Assembly (NCBI GenBank): GCA_028825055.1
Contig: JAPKAW010000046.1
Location: forward strand, 1 to 11,557
DNA from: Flavobacteriales bacterium
GTDB taxonomy: Bacteria; Bacteroidota; Bacteroidia; Flavobacteriales_D; Sanyastnellaceae
Direction: 5' to 3'
Length of the DNA stretch: 11,557 nt
Shown: one piece after another, positions 1 to 5,775 of the stretch
How positions within the stretch are numbered: the stretch's first letter is position 1
Layout: the number at the start of each line of letters is the position of its first letter
Made by a program: the position numbers and the translations under genes
Notes under the pieces: generated by a model
Database searches by the model: none
Seen by the model: the letters and a program-made list of their open reading frames with translations, nothing else
Told to the model about the DNA's origin: nothing

Positions 1-1468
1 TGAGGATTCCGTCTCCTAGGTCTTGAATCGTCGTGCCGCTATTGGACCAAACGGTCGCTGATTCAGGAAGCCAAGCCAAGGCAACACGCCCTTCTTGACC
101 TTCCAATGGTTCATAGCTTTTCGATGCAGGATTCCAACATTCCCGGATGCCATCGCGATTGCGGTAGAACGAGGAGTGTCCGGCATCGAGCATTTCCTGG
201 ATCCACGGTGCAACAGCCAATCCACGGTCGCGAATGCATTGCAATCCCGCCTCAATTCCGATGGCATCCCAGCTTTCAAAGGCTCCGAGCTCCCAACCGA
301 AACCTGCGCGCAGCGCATCATCGATGCGGTAAGGGTCGTTGGAGATTTCGGGTACGCGATTGGAGACGTAGGCGAATACATCGGAAAAAATGCGGCGATA
401 AAACTCACCGGCAACGTCGGTGCCTTCAAAGAGTAATTTCGTTCGATCGGTCAAGGAGTCGACTTTCTTTGCCGCTTCGAGCGTGTCGTATTTGGGCTTG
501 ATTTGAGATCGATATTCCAAGGTCTTTAGATCCAAGACTAGAATTTCCTTTTTCCCATCGGGTCCGACGGTCTTTTTGTAAAAGCCCGCGCCTGATTTGG
601 CTCCCAATGCTCCGGTCTCCACCAAGTGTTGCACATAGGATGGAATGGCAAACACATTTTTGCGCTCATCATCCGGGCAATTGTTGGCGACACCATTGGC
701 CACGTGTATTAAGGTGTCGAGTCCAACCACGTCACACGTGCGGAACGTAGCGCTCTTAGGTCGACCCATTGCAGGCCCAGTTAATTTATCGACGGCTTCA
801 ACGCTCAGTCCCATTTCTTCAACAGCATGGAACAACGCTTGGATGGCAAAAACCCCCACCCGGTTGGCGATGAATGCCGGTGTGTCTTTGCAAAGAACCA
901 CCTGCTTTCCCAAAATTCGCTCACCATAGCCTGTGAAAAAAGAAAGGACATTCGGCTCCGTATGGGGTCCGGGAATAATTTCGAGTAAGGGGAGGTAGCG
1001 GGGAGGATTGAAAAAGTGCGTTCCACAGAAGTGCTTCTGAAAATCTACGGATCGTCCTTCGCTTAATTGGGCAATGGGAATGCCCGAAGTGTTCGATGTA
1101 ACCAGTGAACCGAGTTTCCTGAATTTTTCAACGCGTTCAAACAACTGTTGCTTGATGTCCAATCGCTCGACGATGACTTCAATGATCCAATCACACTCAG
1201 CGATGCGGGGTAAATCATCATCGAAATTCCCCGTTTCAATGCGATTTGTGAAACGCTTGCTGTAGAGAGGCGAGGGCTTTGACTTCAGGGCTGCTTTCAA
1301 GTGTCCTGCAGCGATGGCGTCGCGCGGTCCAGATTCTGAGGGGAGGTCCATAAGTAGCACGCTGGATCCTGTTTGAGCCAAATGGCAAGCGATGCGGGAA
1401 CCCATTACACCAGATCCCAACACAGCGATGCGTTGAATGCGGTGAAAAGGAATGGAAGGTTGTGTCAT
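1..1468 (-). CDS. fadN: FadN-type 3-hydroxyacyl-CoA dehydrogenase / enoyl-CoA hydratase, 3' end cut by window edge
   Basis: This enzyme should carry out two consecutive beta-oxidation steps in the cytosol: hydration of trans-2-enoyl-CoA and NAD-dependent oxidation of 3-hydroxyacyl-CoA. The visible 489 codons start with a Rossmann fold, with GSGVMG (GxGxxG) at residues 18-23 binding NAD. The family signature HFFNPP is at 151-156; H151 and E163 have the 12-residue spacing of the catalytic His/Glu pair of 3-hydroxyacyl-CoA dehydrogenases. The DTPAFIANRVG stretch follows. From about residue 474 the chain reads WSNSGTTIQDLGDG, which I recognise as the start of the C-terminal crotonase domain of FadN proteins (about 790 residues), in the reverse domain order to FadB. 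No in-frame stop occurs before the edge. The ATG start at 1468 overlaps the marR stop as ATGA, so translation is probably coupled. Thiolase and acyl-CoA dehydrogenase genes usually follow in such operons, but lie outside the window. Confidence 0.92.
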   Translation of the reverse strand, partial: MTQPSIPFHRIQRIAVLGSGVMGSRIACHLAQTGSSVLLMDLPSESGPRDAIAAGHLKAALKSKPSPLYSKRFTNRIETGNFDDDLPRIAECDWIIEVIVERLDIKQQLFERVEKFRKLGSLVTSNTSGIPIAQLSEGRSVDFQKHFCGTHFFNPPRYLPLLEIIPGPHTEPNVLSFFTGYGERILGKQVVLCKDTPAFIANRVGVFAIQALFHAVEEMGLSVEAVDKLTGPAMGRPKSATFRTCDVVGLDTLIHVANGVANNCPDDERKNVFAIPSYVQHLVETGALGAKSGAGFYKKTVGPDGKKEILVLDLKTLEYRSQIKPKYDTLEAAKKVDSLTDRTKLLFEGTDVAGEFYRRIFSDVFAYVSNRVPEISNDPYRIDDALRAGFGWELGAFESWDAIGIEAGLQCIRDRGLAVAPWIQEMLDAGHSSFYRNRDGIRECWNPASKSYEPLEGQEGRVALAWLPESATVWSNSGTTIQDLGDGIL

Positions 1469-1944
1469 TCGTATGTTGATGTAGCGGATAAAGAGCCTGA
1501 ATCGAGGCTGGCCATCAGGGAATTGGGTTCATCCAAAATTTCATTCAGTCGTTTCATTTCAGTCAAAAGTCGATCGACAGAATCCGACCCCATGTGTTCA
1601 CGGAGACGGTCATTGACCGACACGACTAAGTCTCGTGCTTGGCGCCTAGCGGCGACCCCGTTTTGTGTTAGAAAAACCCGCATCGAACGATTGTCATTGG
1701 CGTCTTTTCGTCGTTCAATCAAGCCCATGGCTTCCATGCCTTTAAGTGTGCGAGATAAGCTGGTCGACTCCATGCCCATTTTAGGTCCAAGCTTGGTAGA
1801 GGGTGTTCCCTGGCGCTCTGTATGCAATAAGACGAACACGTATGAAAGAGGGATGCCTCTCCGGTCCGCTTCGGCATTATAAAGACGCGACAGTTTTGTC
1901 CAGGCCCAGCGCAGATGAAAATCGAGGGTGTCTTGTGGCTTCAC
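1465..1944 (-). CDS. MarR-family transcriptional regulator of the fadN operon
   Basis: This is a 159-residue winged helix-turn-helix protein of usual MarR length, expected to act as a dimer on palindromic DNA. The recognition helix lies near residues 58-71 (MESTSLSRTLKGME). The wing runs from about 77 to 96 and contains the family D-x-R motif as D84-N-R86, followed by VFLTQNG. The N- and C-terminal helices would form the dimer interface. The start is GTG at 1944: a TAA at 1954-1956 closes the frame upstream, and the first internal ATG would remove the dimerisation helices. Its stop overlaps the fadN start. Two near-identical palindromes lie just upstream of its own start, so autoregulation and control of fadN are likely. 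By analogy with other fatty-acid regulators the inducer may be an acyl-CoA, but nothing in the sequence shows this. Confidence 0.93.
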   Translation of the reverse strand: MKPQDTLDFHLRWAWTKLSRLYNAEADRRGIPLSYVFVLLHTERQGTPSTKLGPKMGMESTSLSRTLKGMEAMGLIERRKDANDNRSMRVFLTQNGVAARRQARDLVVSVNDRLREHMGSDSVDRLLTEMKRLNEILDEPNSLMASLDSGSLSATSTYE

Positions 1945-1948
1945 AGCA

Positions 1949-1956
1949 CCAAGTTA
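1949..1956 (-). promoter_or_regulatory. Possible -7 element for marR-fadN
   Basis: Read on the minus strand this is TAACTTGG, one mismatch from the Bacteroidota -7 consensus TAnnTTTG. It ends four bases before the GTG of marR, so a transcript would begin at or very near the start codon. Operator 1 would then lie over the region upstream of the -7 element, which suits repression. No clear -33 TTTG is visible. The call rests on one degenerate motif. Confidence 0.4.
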
Positions 1957-1962
1957 ACGGAT

Positions 1963-1984
1963 TATCCTATGCGTGCATAGGATA
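1963..1984. promoter_or_regulatory. Operator 1, perfect palindrome upstream of marR-fadN
   Basis: The arms TATCCTATGC and GCATAGGATA are exact reverse complements separated by GT, giving a perfect 22-bp dyad. It lies 18 bp upstream of the marR GTG. Size and symmetry fit a MarR dimer site. The right 17 bases recur exactly 30 bp away in operator 2. Binding by the adjacent regulator is inferred. Confidence 0.8.
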
Positions 1985-1992
1985 GGGCCATT

Positions 1993-2014
1993 TATTTTAT
2001 GCGTGCATAGGATA
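1993..2014. promoter_or_regulatory. Operator 2, imperfect copy of operator 1
   Basis: TATTTTATGC-GT-GCATAGGATA has the same architecture as operator 1. The right arm is identical and the left arm differs at two positions (CC to TT). The 17-base segment 1998-2014 repeats 1968-1984 exactly. Centre-to-centre distance is 30 bp, close to three helical turns, so two dimers would sit on the same face of the DNA. Confidence 0.75.
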
Positions 2015-2038
2015 TTTCTCAAATGCGATGGCCAAAGC

Positions 2039-2704
2039 TCATTGAATAATCACCCCGTCCCGCATGGAAACAGTGCGATCTCCCCTAGAAGCTAGTCTTT
2101 CATTGTGGGTCACAACCACAAAAGTTTGGCCTTCTCGATCGCGCAATTCCAAAAATAGATCGAACAACGAGTCCGCATTTCCGGAGTCAAGGTTGCCTGT
2201 AGGTTCATCAGCGAGCACGATGGCCGGGTTGTTCATTAGAGAACGAGCCGCTGCGACTCGTTGCTGCTCGCCTCCGCTAAGTTGCGCAGGCATGTGAGTG
2301 AGTCGGTCACCTAACCCCAAGTCTCGAAGCAATCCAGAAGCACGGTCTTTGGTTATTTGGTCGTCCTTGCCTGCGACCCATGCCGGCATCAACACGTTCT
2401 CTAATGCCGAGAACTCTTGAAGCAAACGATGAAATTGAAAAATGAAGCCAATGTTCGAATTTCGAAAGGCCGAGAGGTTTCGCCCTTTTAATCCAAGCAC
2501 ATGTTGTCCGCGTATTTTGAGTTCACCTGCATCCGGAGCATCGAGAGTTCCTATGATTTGCAAAAGAGTGGTTTTCCCAGCGCCAGAGGCGCCGACGATG
2601 GATGTGATTTCTTGAGATCGAATATCCAGATCAATGTTTTTGAGGACTTCCAAGTCTCCAAATTGTTTGCGGATACCGCGCGCTTCAATCATCAAGTCAT
2701 TCAT
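2039..2704 (-). CDS. lolD: LolD-type ABC transporter ATP-binding protein
   Basis: This 221-residue ATPase should power a MacB/LolCE-type permease at the inner membrane, most likely the one that releases lipoproteins for transfer to the outer membrane. All nucleotide-binding motifs are present: Walker A GASGAGKTT at 38-46, Q-loop Q90, signature LSGGE at 142-146, Walker B IVLADE at 162-167, D-loop NLDS at 171-174 and the switch histidine H200. The stretch FQFHRLLQEFSALENV after the Q-loop is typical of LolD and less so of other small ABC ATPases. No permease gene is adjacent, so the partner must be encoded elsewhere and the LolD assignment rests on sequence flavour alone; an FtsE or MacB-type role is the main alternative. 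It is divergent from sucC across 74 bp. Confidence 0.85.
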   Translation of the reverse strand: MNDLMIEARGIRKQFGDLEVLKNIDLDIRSQEITSIVGASGAGKTTLLQIIGTLDAPDAGELKIRGQHVLGLKGRNLSAFRNSNIGFIFQFHRLLQEFSALENVLMPAWVAGKDDQITKDRASGLLRDLGLGDRLTHMPAQLSGGEQQRVAAARSLMNNPAIVLADEPTGNLDSGNADSLFDLFLELRDREGQTFVVVTHNERLASRGDRTVSMRDGVIIQ

Positions 2705-2709
2705 GGGTG

Positions 2710-2716
2710 CAAACTA
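2710..2716 (-). promoter_or_regulatory. Possible -7 element for lolD
   Basis: The minus strand reads TAGTTTG followed by CACCC and the lolD ATG. It is one base shorter than TAnnTTTG and only five bases from the start codon, suggesting a leaderless or nearly leaderless message. The evidence is a single motif. Confidence 0.4.
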
Positions 2717-2740
2717 CGCACAATCCCGGGTCTCGTTCCC

Positions 2741-2748
2741 TAACTTTG
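2741..2748 (+). promoter_or_regulatory. -7 promoter element for sucC
   Basis: TAACTTTG matches the Bacteroidota consensus TAnnTTTG exactly and is preceded by CCC. Transcription would start near 2753, giving a leader of about 26 bases that ends in an A-rich stretch before the sucC ATG. No clear -33 element is seen. Confidence 0.65.
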
Positions 2749-2778
2749 CGCCGCAAATCGGTTTCAAAAGAAAGCACC

Positions 2779-3990
2779 ATGAACATTCACGAGTACCAAG
2801 GCAAGTCCATCTTAAAGAGCTTCGGCGTCGCCATCCAAAATGGTTATGTCGCAGACAATCCGGAGGCAGCTCATGAGGTGGCCTTGAAGTTAGCGGAAGA
2901 AACGGGTACAAGTTGGTTTGTCGTAAAGGCTCAGATTCATGCAGGAGGTCGAGGCAAGGGAACGGTTACGGAAACGGGTTCTCATGGTGTAGTGCTGGCC
3001 AAAGGATTGGATCAGGTGATGGAAAAAGCAGCAGGAATCCTTGGTGGTCATTTGGTCACAGCGCAAACAAATGCGACGGGAAAACAAGTGAGCAAAGTGT
3101 TGATTGCTGAAGATGTTTATGGACCTGGTGATAGTGATCCGAGTGAGATTTACATGAGTGTGTTGTTGGATCGTGCCAACGGTCGAAACATTATTATGTA
3201 TAGCCCACAGGGCGGCATGGACATTGAGGCGGTTGCAGAAGCTACTCCCGAGTTGATTTTCAAAGAGTCCATTGATCCTGCGGTTGGTTTGCAGGGATTT
3301 CAAGCTCGCCGAATCGCGTTCAATTTGGGTTTGAGTGGAAAGGCATTCAAAGAAATGACCAAGTTCGTTTTCTCGCTTTACAAGGCTTATGTCGGTTGTG
3401 ACGCGACTATGTTTGAAATCAACCCCGTCTTAAAAACTTCAACCGATACCGTGATAGCGGTTGACGCCAAGGTTTCATTGGATGCAAACGCGTTGTACCG
3501 GCATAAAGATTATGCAGCAATGCGCGACACCTCTGAAGAAGATGCCACCGAGGTGGAGGCGGATGCAGCAGGTTTGAACTTTGTGAACTTGGAAGGAAAC
3601 GTCGGTTGCATGGTCAATGGTGCCGGTCTAGCCATGGCCACAATGGATATCATTAAACTCAGTGGTGGTGAGCCGGCAAACATTTTGGACGTAGGTGGAA
3701 CGGCTGACGCAGCGCGCGTCGAAACAGCGTTCCGAATCATTTTAAAAGACCCTTCAGTTAAAGCCATTTTGGTGAACATTTTTGGAGGCATTGTACGTTG
3801 CGATCGAGTAGCTCAAGGTGTTGTAGATGCTTACCGTAACATGGGCAACATCCAAGTCCCCATCATTGTCAGATTGCAAGGCACGAATGCAGAAGAAGCC
3901 AAGAAACTCATCGATGAGTCAGGGTTGGAAGTACGTTCCGTGATTTTGCTTCAAGAGGCCGCTGATGCGGTTGCTGACGTGTTGGCTTGA
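2779..3990 (+). CDS. sucC: Succinyl-CoA synthetase (ADP-forming) beta subunit
   Basis: This subunit forms a complex with SucD and converts succinyl-CoA plus ADP (or GDP) and phosphate to succinate plus NTP in the TCA cycle. The N-terminus MNIHEYQGKSIL is the family opening and fixes the ATG at 2779. An ATP-grasp domain follows, with FVVKAQIHAGGRGKG near residues 47-61 for nucleotide binding. FEINP places the metal ligand at E213 with D229 downstream. The C-terminal half has the ligase domain with LDVGGTAD and VNIFGGIVRCD, the latter the well-conserved segment near the active site. At 403 residues it is slightly longer than the E. coli protein (388). sucD is not adjacent, as is common in Bacteroidota. 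Its TGA stop is 12 bp from the end of the convergent methyltransferase gene, and I see no hairpin terminator there. Confidence 0.97.
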   Translation: MNIHEYQGKSILKSFGVAIQNGYVADNPEAAHEVALKLAEETGTSWFVVKAQIHAGGRGKGTVTETGSHGVVLAKGLDQVMEKAAGILGGHLVTAQTNATGKQVSKVLIAEDVYGPGDSDPSEIYMSVLLDRANGRNIIMYSPQGGMDIEAVAEATPELIFKESIDPAVGLQGFQARRIAFNLGLSGKAFKEMTKFVFSLYKAYVGCDATMFEINPVLKTSTDTVIAVDAKVSLDANALYRHKDYAAMRDTSEEDATEVEADAAGLNFVNLEGNVGCMVNGAGLAMATMDIIKLSGGEPANILDVGGTADAARVETAFRIILKDPSVKAILVNIFGGIVRCDRVAQGVVDAYRNMGNIQVPIIVRLQGTNAEEAKKLIDESGLEVRSVILLQEAADAVADVLA

Positions 3991-4002
3991 ACTGACGGAC
4001 GC

Positions 4003-4650
4003 TCAAGAAATCTTTTCAATCATCAATATTCCATCCCGAAGGGGAAGGAGTGTTGTTCGCACTCTTGAATCGCTGGCCAACTTGGTCGTGAGCCGTTCGA
4101 GTATCGCTGCAATCGGGTCTTGTTCTTTGCAATCATCGAGCACTTTGCCCCACCACAAGACGTTATCAACTAAGATCCATCCGCCAATCCGCAGGCGACT
4201 AAGGGATTCCTCAAAGTATTGCTCCGTTCGAGCCTTGTCGGCGTCAATCCAGACCAAATCGTAAGGTCCGGATAGTTCTGGTAAAACTTTGAGCGCTTCG
4301 CCATTGTGACGCCGTATAGCAGTCAGCAGTCCTGCAGCCTCCCAAAACTCATCTTGAATTCCGTTCAATTCGTCGTTGGGCTCAATCGTATCAATGCTTC
4401 CTTCAGGTTGTAATCCGGCAGCCAAGCAAATAGTAGAGTAACCCGTATAGGTCCCCAACTCTAAAATGGACTGAGGCTTTAACATGCGACTGATGTTGGC
4501 TAAAAATCGACCTTGTATGGGGTCACTCAGCATTTGTGGGGTCAACACATGTTGCCATGTTGATCGCCTCAATCCCTTCAAAATAGCCCATTCTGCTGTG
4601 CTGTGTGCTTCAGCGTAGGCTAGCACGTCGTCGTTCAGGTCATGAATCAT
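4003..4650 (-). CDS. Class I SAM-dependent O-methyltransferase (Methyltransf_3 / CCoAMT-like)
   Basis: This 215-residue protein should transfer a methyl group from S-adenosylmethionine to a hydroxyl group in a metal-dependent reaction. The SAM-binding loop is ILELGTYTGYST at 62-73. The acidic residue after beta-2 is in TIEPN (E90). The divalent metal site is suggested by WIDADK (D136/D138) and by VDNVLWWGKV (D162, N163), and the chain ends in the family hallmark DGILMIEK. Relatives include caffeoyl-CoA and catechol O-methyltransferases and the bacterial YrrM/TrmR enzymes that methylate 5-hydroxyuridine in tRNA. The last group is the closest in size and taxonomic spread, but the substrate cannot be read from the sequence. 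The gene lies 61 bp downstream of a decayed gene on the same strand, so it probably has its own promoter, which I could not identify with confidence. Confidence 0.88.
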   Translation of the reverse strand: MIHDLNDDVLAYAEAHSTAEWAILKGLRRSTWQHVLTPQMLSDPIQGRFLANISRMLKPQSILELGTYTGYSTICLAAGLQPEGSIDTIEPNDELNGIQDEFWEAAGLLTAIRRHNGEALKVLPELSGPYDLVWIDADKARTEQYFEESLSRLRIGGWILVDNVLWWGKVLDDCKEQDPIAAILERLTTKLASDSRVRTTLLPLRDGILMIEKIS

Positions 4651-4711
4651 GTCTGGCTTTTGAAAGGGAGGTCAATTTGTGCAGATTAATTTAGAAAATG
4701 CGGGGGCATAT

Positions 4712-5349
4712 TTATGTGCAGAAAAGCCCAAACTAGGACAGCGAAATTAACAAATCGGATGTTCCTACAACATCATTGTTGTTCAAATCTGCAGGTTTAG
4801 AGCAATTTTCACGGCAATCGAATCCCCAAGGAATATAAGTAAATCGGCTGTTTCAATGATGTTGTCTGTGTTCAAGTCGGCTTCGCATTCAGCTAATATT
4901 GAAGTGGAAAGCAGCCCATTGCAGTCACATAAATGGGTCCAGGGTTCATTGTTATTGTCAATAATTTCCGGGGACTCATTGAACCCTGCTTCGCAGTTTT
5001 TCAACGCGCCTTCGGCACACCATTCTTCTGTGCCGAAGGCGCAAGAGAAATAGCAATGGGTTACGATGCAAGTCACTCGTTCTCCGAAGCATTCAACACA
5101 AGGGAAGGTCAAGTCTATCTGTGCTTCCAAGCAGGAGCCAAAACAGGCTTCTGCTTCACTCAAACAATTTAGCCCACTCGCGTTAGCTTGGCTTTGGATG
5201 AATGCGGTGTTTTGGCGGATTGAATCCAAATCAATGGAGCGATATCCTCATTGTACCAATCTAGAACTGCTCATTCCGAAAGCCCAAAAGAAAACAACGC
5301 CCATAAACAAAGACCGAATGACGAAACTCGCCTCATTAAAATATGACAT
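4712..5349 (-). pseudogene. Decayed gene for a secreted cysteine-rich protein with two dockerin-like repeats
   Basis: The ancestral product would have been about 212 residues. The start at ATG 5349 is followed by a signal-peptide-like segment (charged end, then FMGVVFFWAFG near residues 16-26). Codon 34 is TGA (5248-5250). The same frame then continues with a domain rich in cysteine, including EAEACFGSC, PCVECFGERVTC and CDCNG. It next enters a dockerin/EF-hand-like loop DLNTDNIIETADLLIFLGD. At 4820-4822 one T appears to be missing. Restoring it gives FDCRENCSKPADLNNN and a second loop, DLNNNDVVGTSDLLISLS. That frame meets TAG at 4733-4735, beyond which it continues FGLFCT and then TAA (4712-4714), matching the FDC end of the first repeat. 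Three independent lesions argue for real decay rather than recoding. An intact stretch from TTG 5229 to 4783 remains but lacks any export signal. The original function is unknown; binding at the cell surface is only a guess. Confidence 0.8.
5006..5042. repeat. Perfect 14-bp inverted repeat with 9-base loop
   Basis: The left arm GCGCCTTCGGCACA (5006-5019) and right arm TGTGCCGAAGGCGC (5029-5042) are exact reverse complements around a 9-base loop. The repeat sits inside the cysteine-rich domain of the pseudogene, covering the codons for CAFGTEEWCAEGA. No T-tract follows on either strand, so it is not an intrinsic terminator. I see no other copy in the window. Confidence 0.85.
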
Positions 5350-5394
5350 TTTATTGAATTTCCCGAATGCTATCGCTTGCTAATGAAGGGGCCC

Positions 5395-5402
5395 TAACTT
5401 TA
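5395..5402 (+). promoter_or_regulatory. -7 promoter element for the SUI1 gene
   Basis: TAACTTTA, preceded by CCC, differs from TAnnTTTG only at the last base and resembles the CCCTAACTTTGC context before sucC. It ends seven bases before the ATG at 5410. Transcription would begin about three bases before the start codon, so the message is probably leaderless or nearly so. Confidence 0.55.
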
Positions 5403-5409
5403 CAGGTTG

Positions 5410-5775
5410 ATGGGAAAAAACAAGCGATCATCCAAGGAGGGGCAATCAAGTCGGGACGGTTTGGTCTTTTCCACTGATACGACCTGGAAACAGTCAGTGT
5501 CGTCTGATGGTGAGCAAGATGCTGTGGACGCGACGAAGCAAACGCTGTATGTGAGTTTGAATCGAAAGCAACGTGCTGGGAAGCCAGTGACCTTTATTGA
5601 GGGATTTCAGGGGCCTGCAATGGACTTGCTTGTTTTGGGGAAGCAACTGAAAAAAGAATGTGGTGTTGGAGGAGCGGTAAAGGAGGGGTGCGTTTTGATT
5701 CAAGGAGATCATCGTGATCGCGTAGTGTTGTCGTTGGAAAAACAAGGGTTTCGAGTTAAACGGAAAGGGGGATGA
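5410..5775 (+). CDS. yciH: SUI1/YciH-family translation factor
   Basis: This is a 121-residue homologue of eukaryotic eIF1 and bacterial YciH, a small protein that binds near the ribosomal P site and can influence the fidelity of initiation. The N-terminal 44 residues are polar and probably flexible. The SUI1 domain runs from about 45 to 116 and contains LKKECGVGGAVKEGCVLIQGDHRD (split here as LKKECGVGGAV at 80-90 and KEGCVLIQGDHRD at 91-103), closely parallel to the E. coli YciH segment as I recall it. The chain ends in FRVKRKGG, also as in YciH. I chose ATG 5410 over the preceding TTG at 5407. The stop overlaps the next start as ATGA (5772-5775), so the gene is coupled to a ribosomal RNA methyltransferase, which fits a shared role in translation. 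Confidence 0.92.
   Translation: MGKNKRSSKEGQSSRDGLVFSTDTTWKQSVSSDGEQDAVDATKQTLYVSLNRKQRAGKPVTFIEGFQGPAMDLLVLGKQLKKECGVGGAVKEGCVLIQGDHRDRVVLSLEKQGFRVKRKGG

Noticed and set aside
95..1882. Several plus-strand open frames opposite fadN and marR
   Set aside because: They lie antisense to clearly conserved proteins and their translations show no family features.
5006..5042. The 14-bp inverted repeat as a terminator
   Set aside because: No T-tract follows on either strand and it lies in the middle of a former coding region.
5248..5250. The in-frame TGA of the cysteine-rich gene as selenocysteine or a reassigned codon
   Set aside because: TGA ends sucC and marR here, the prominent hairpin lies about 200 bases downstream rather than just after the codon as in bacterial SECIS elements, and the same gene has a frameshift and a TAG, which point to decay.
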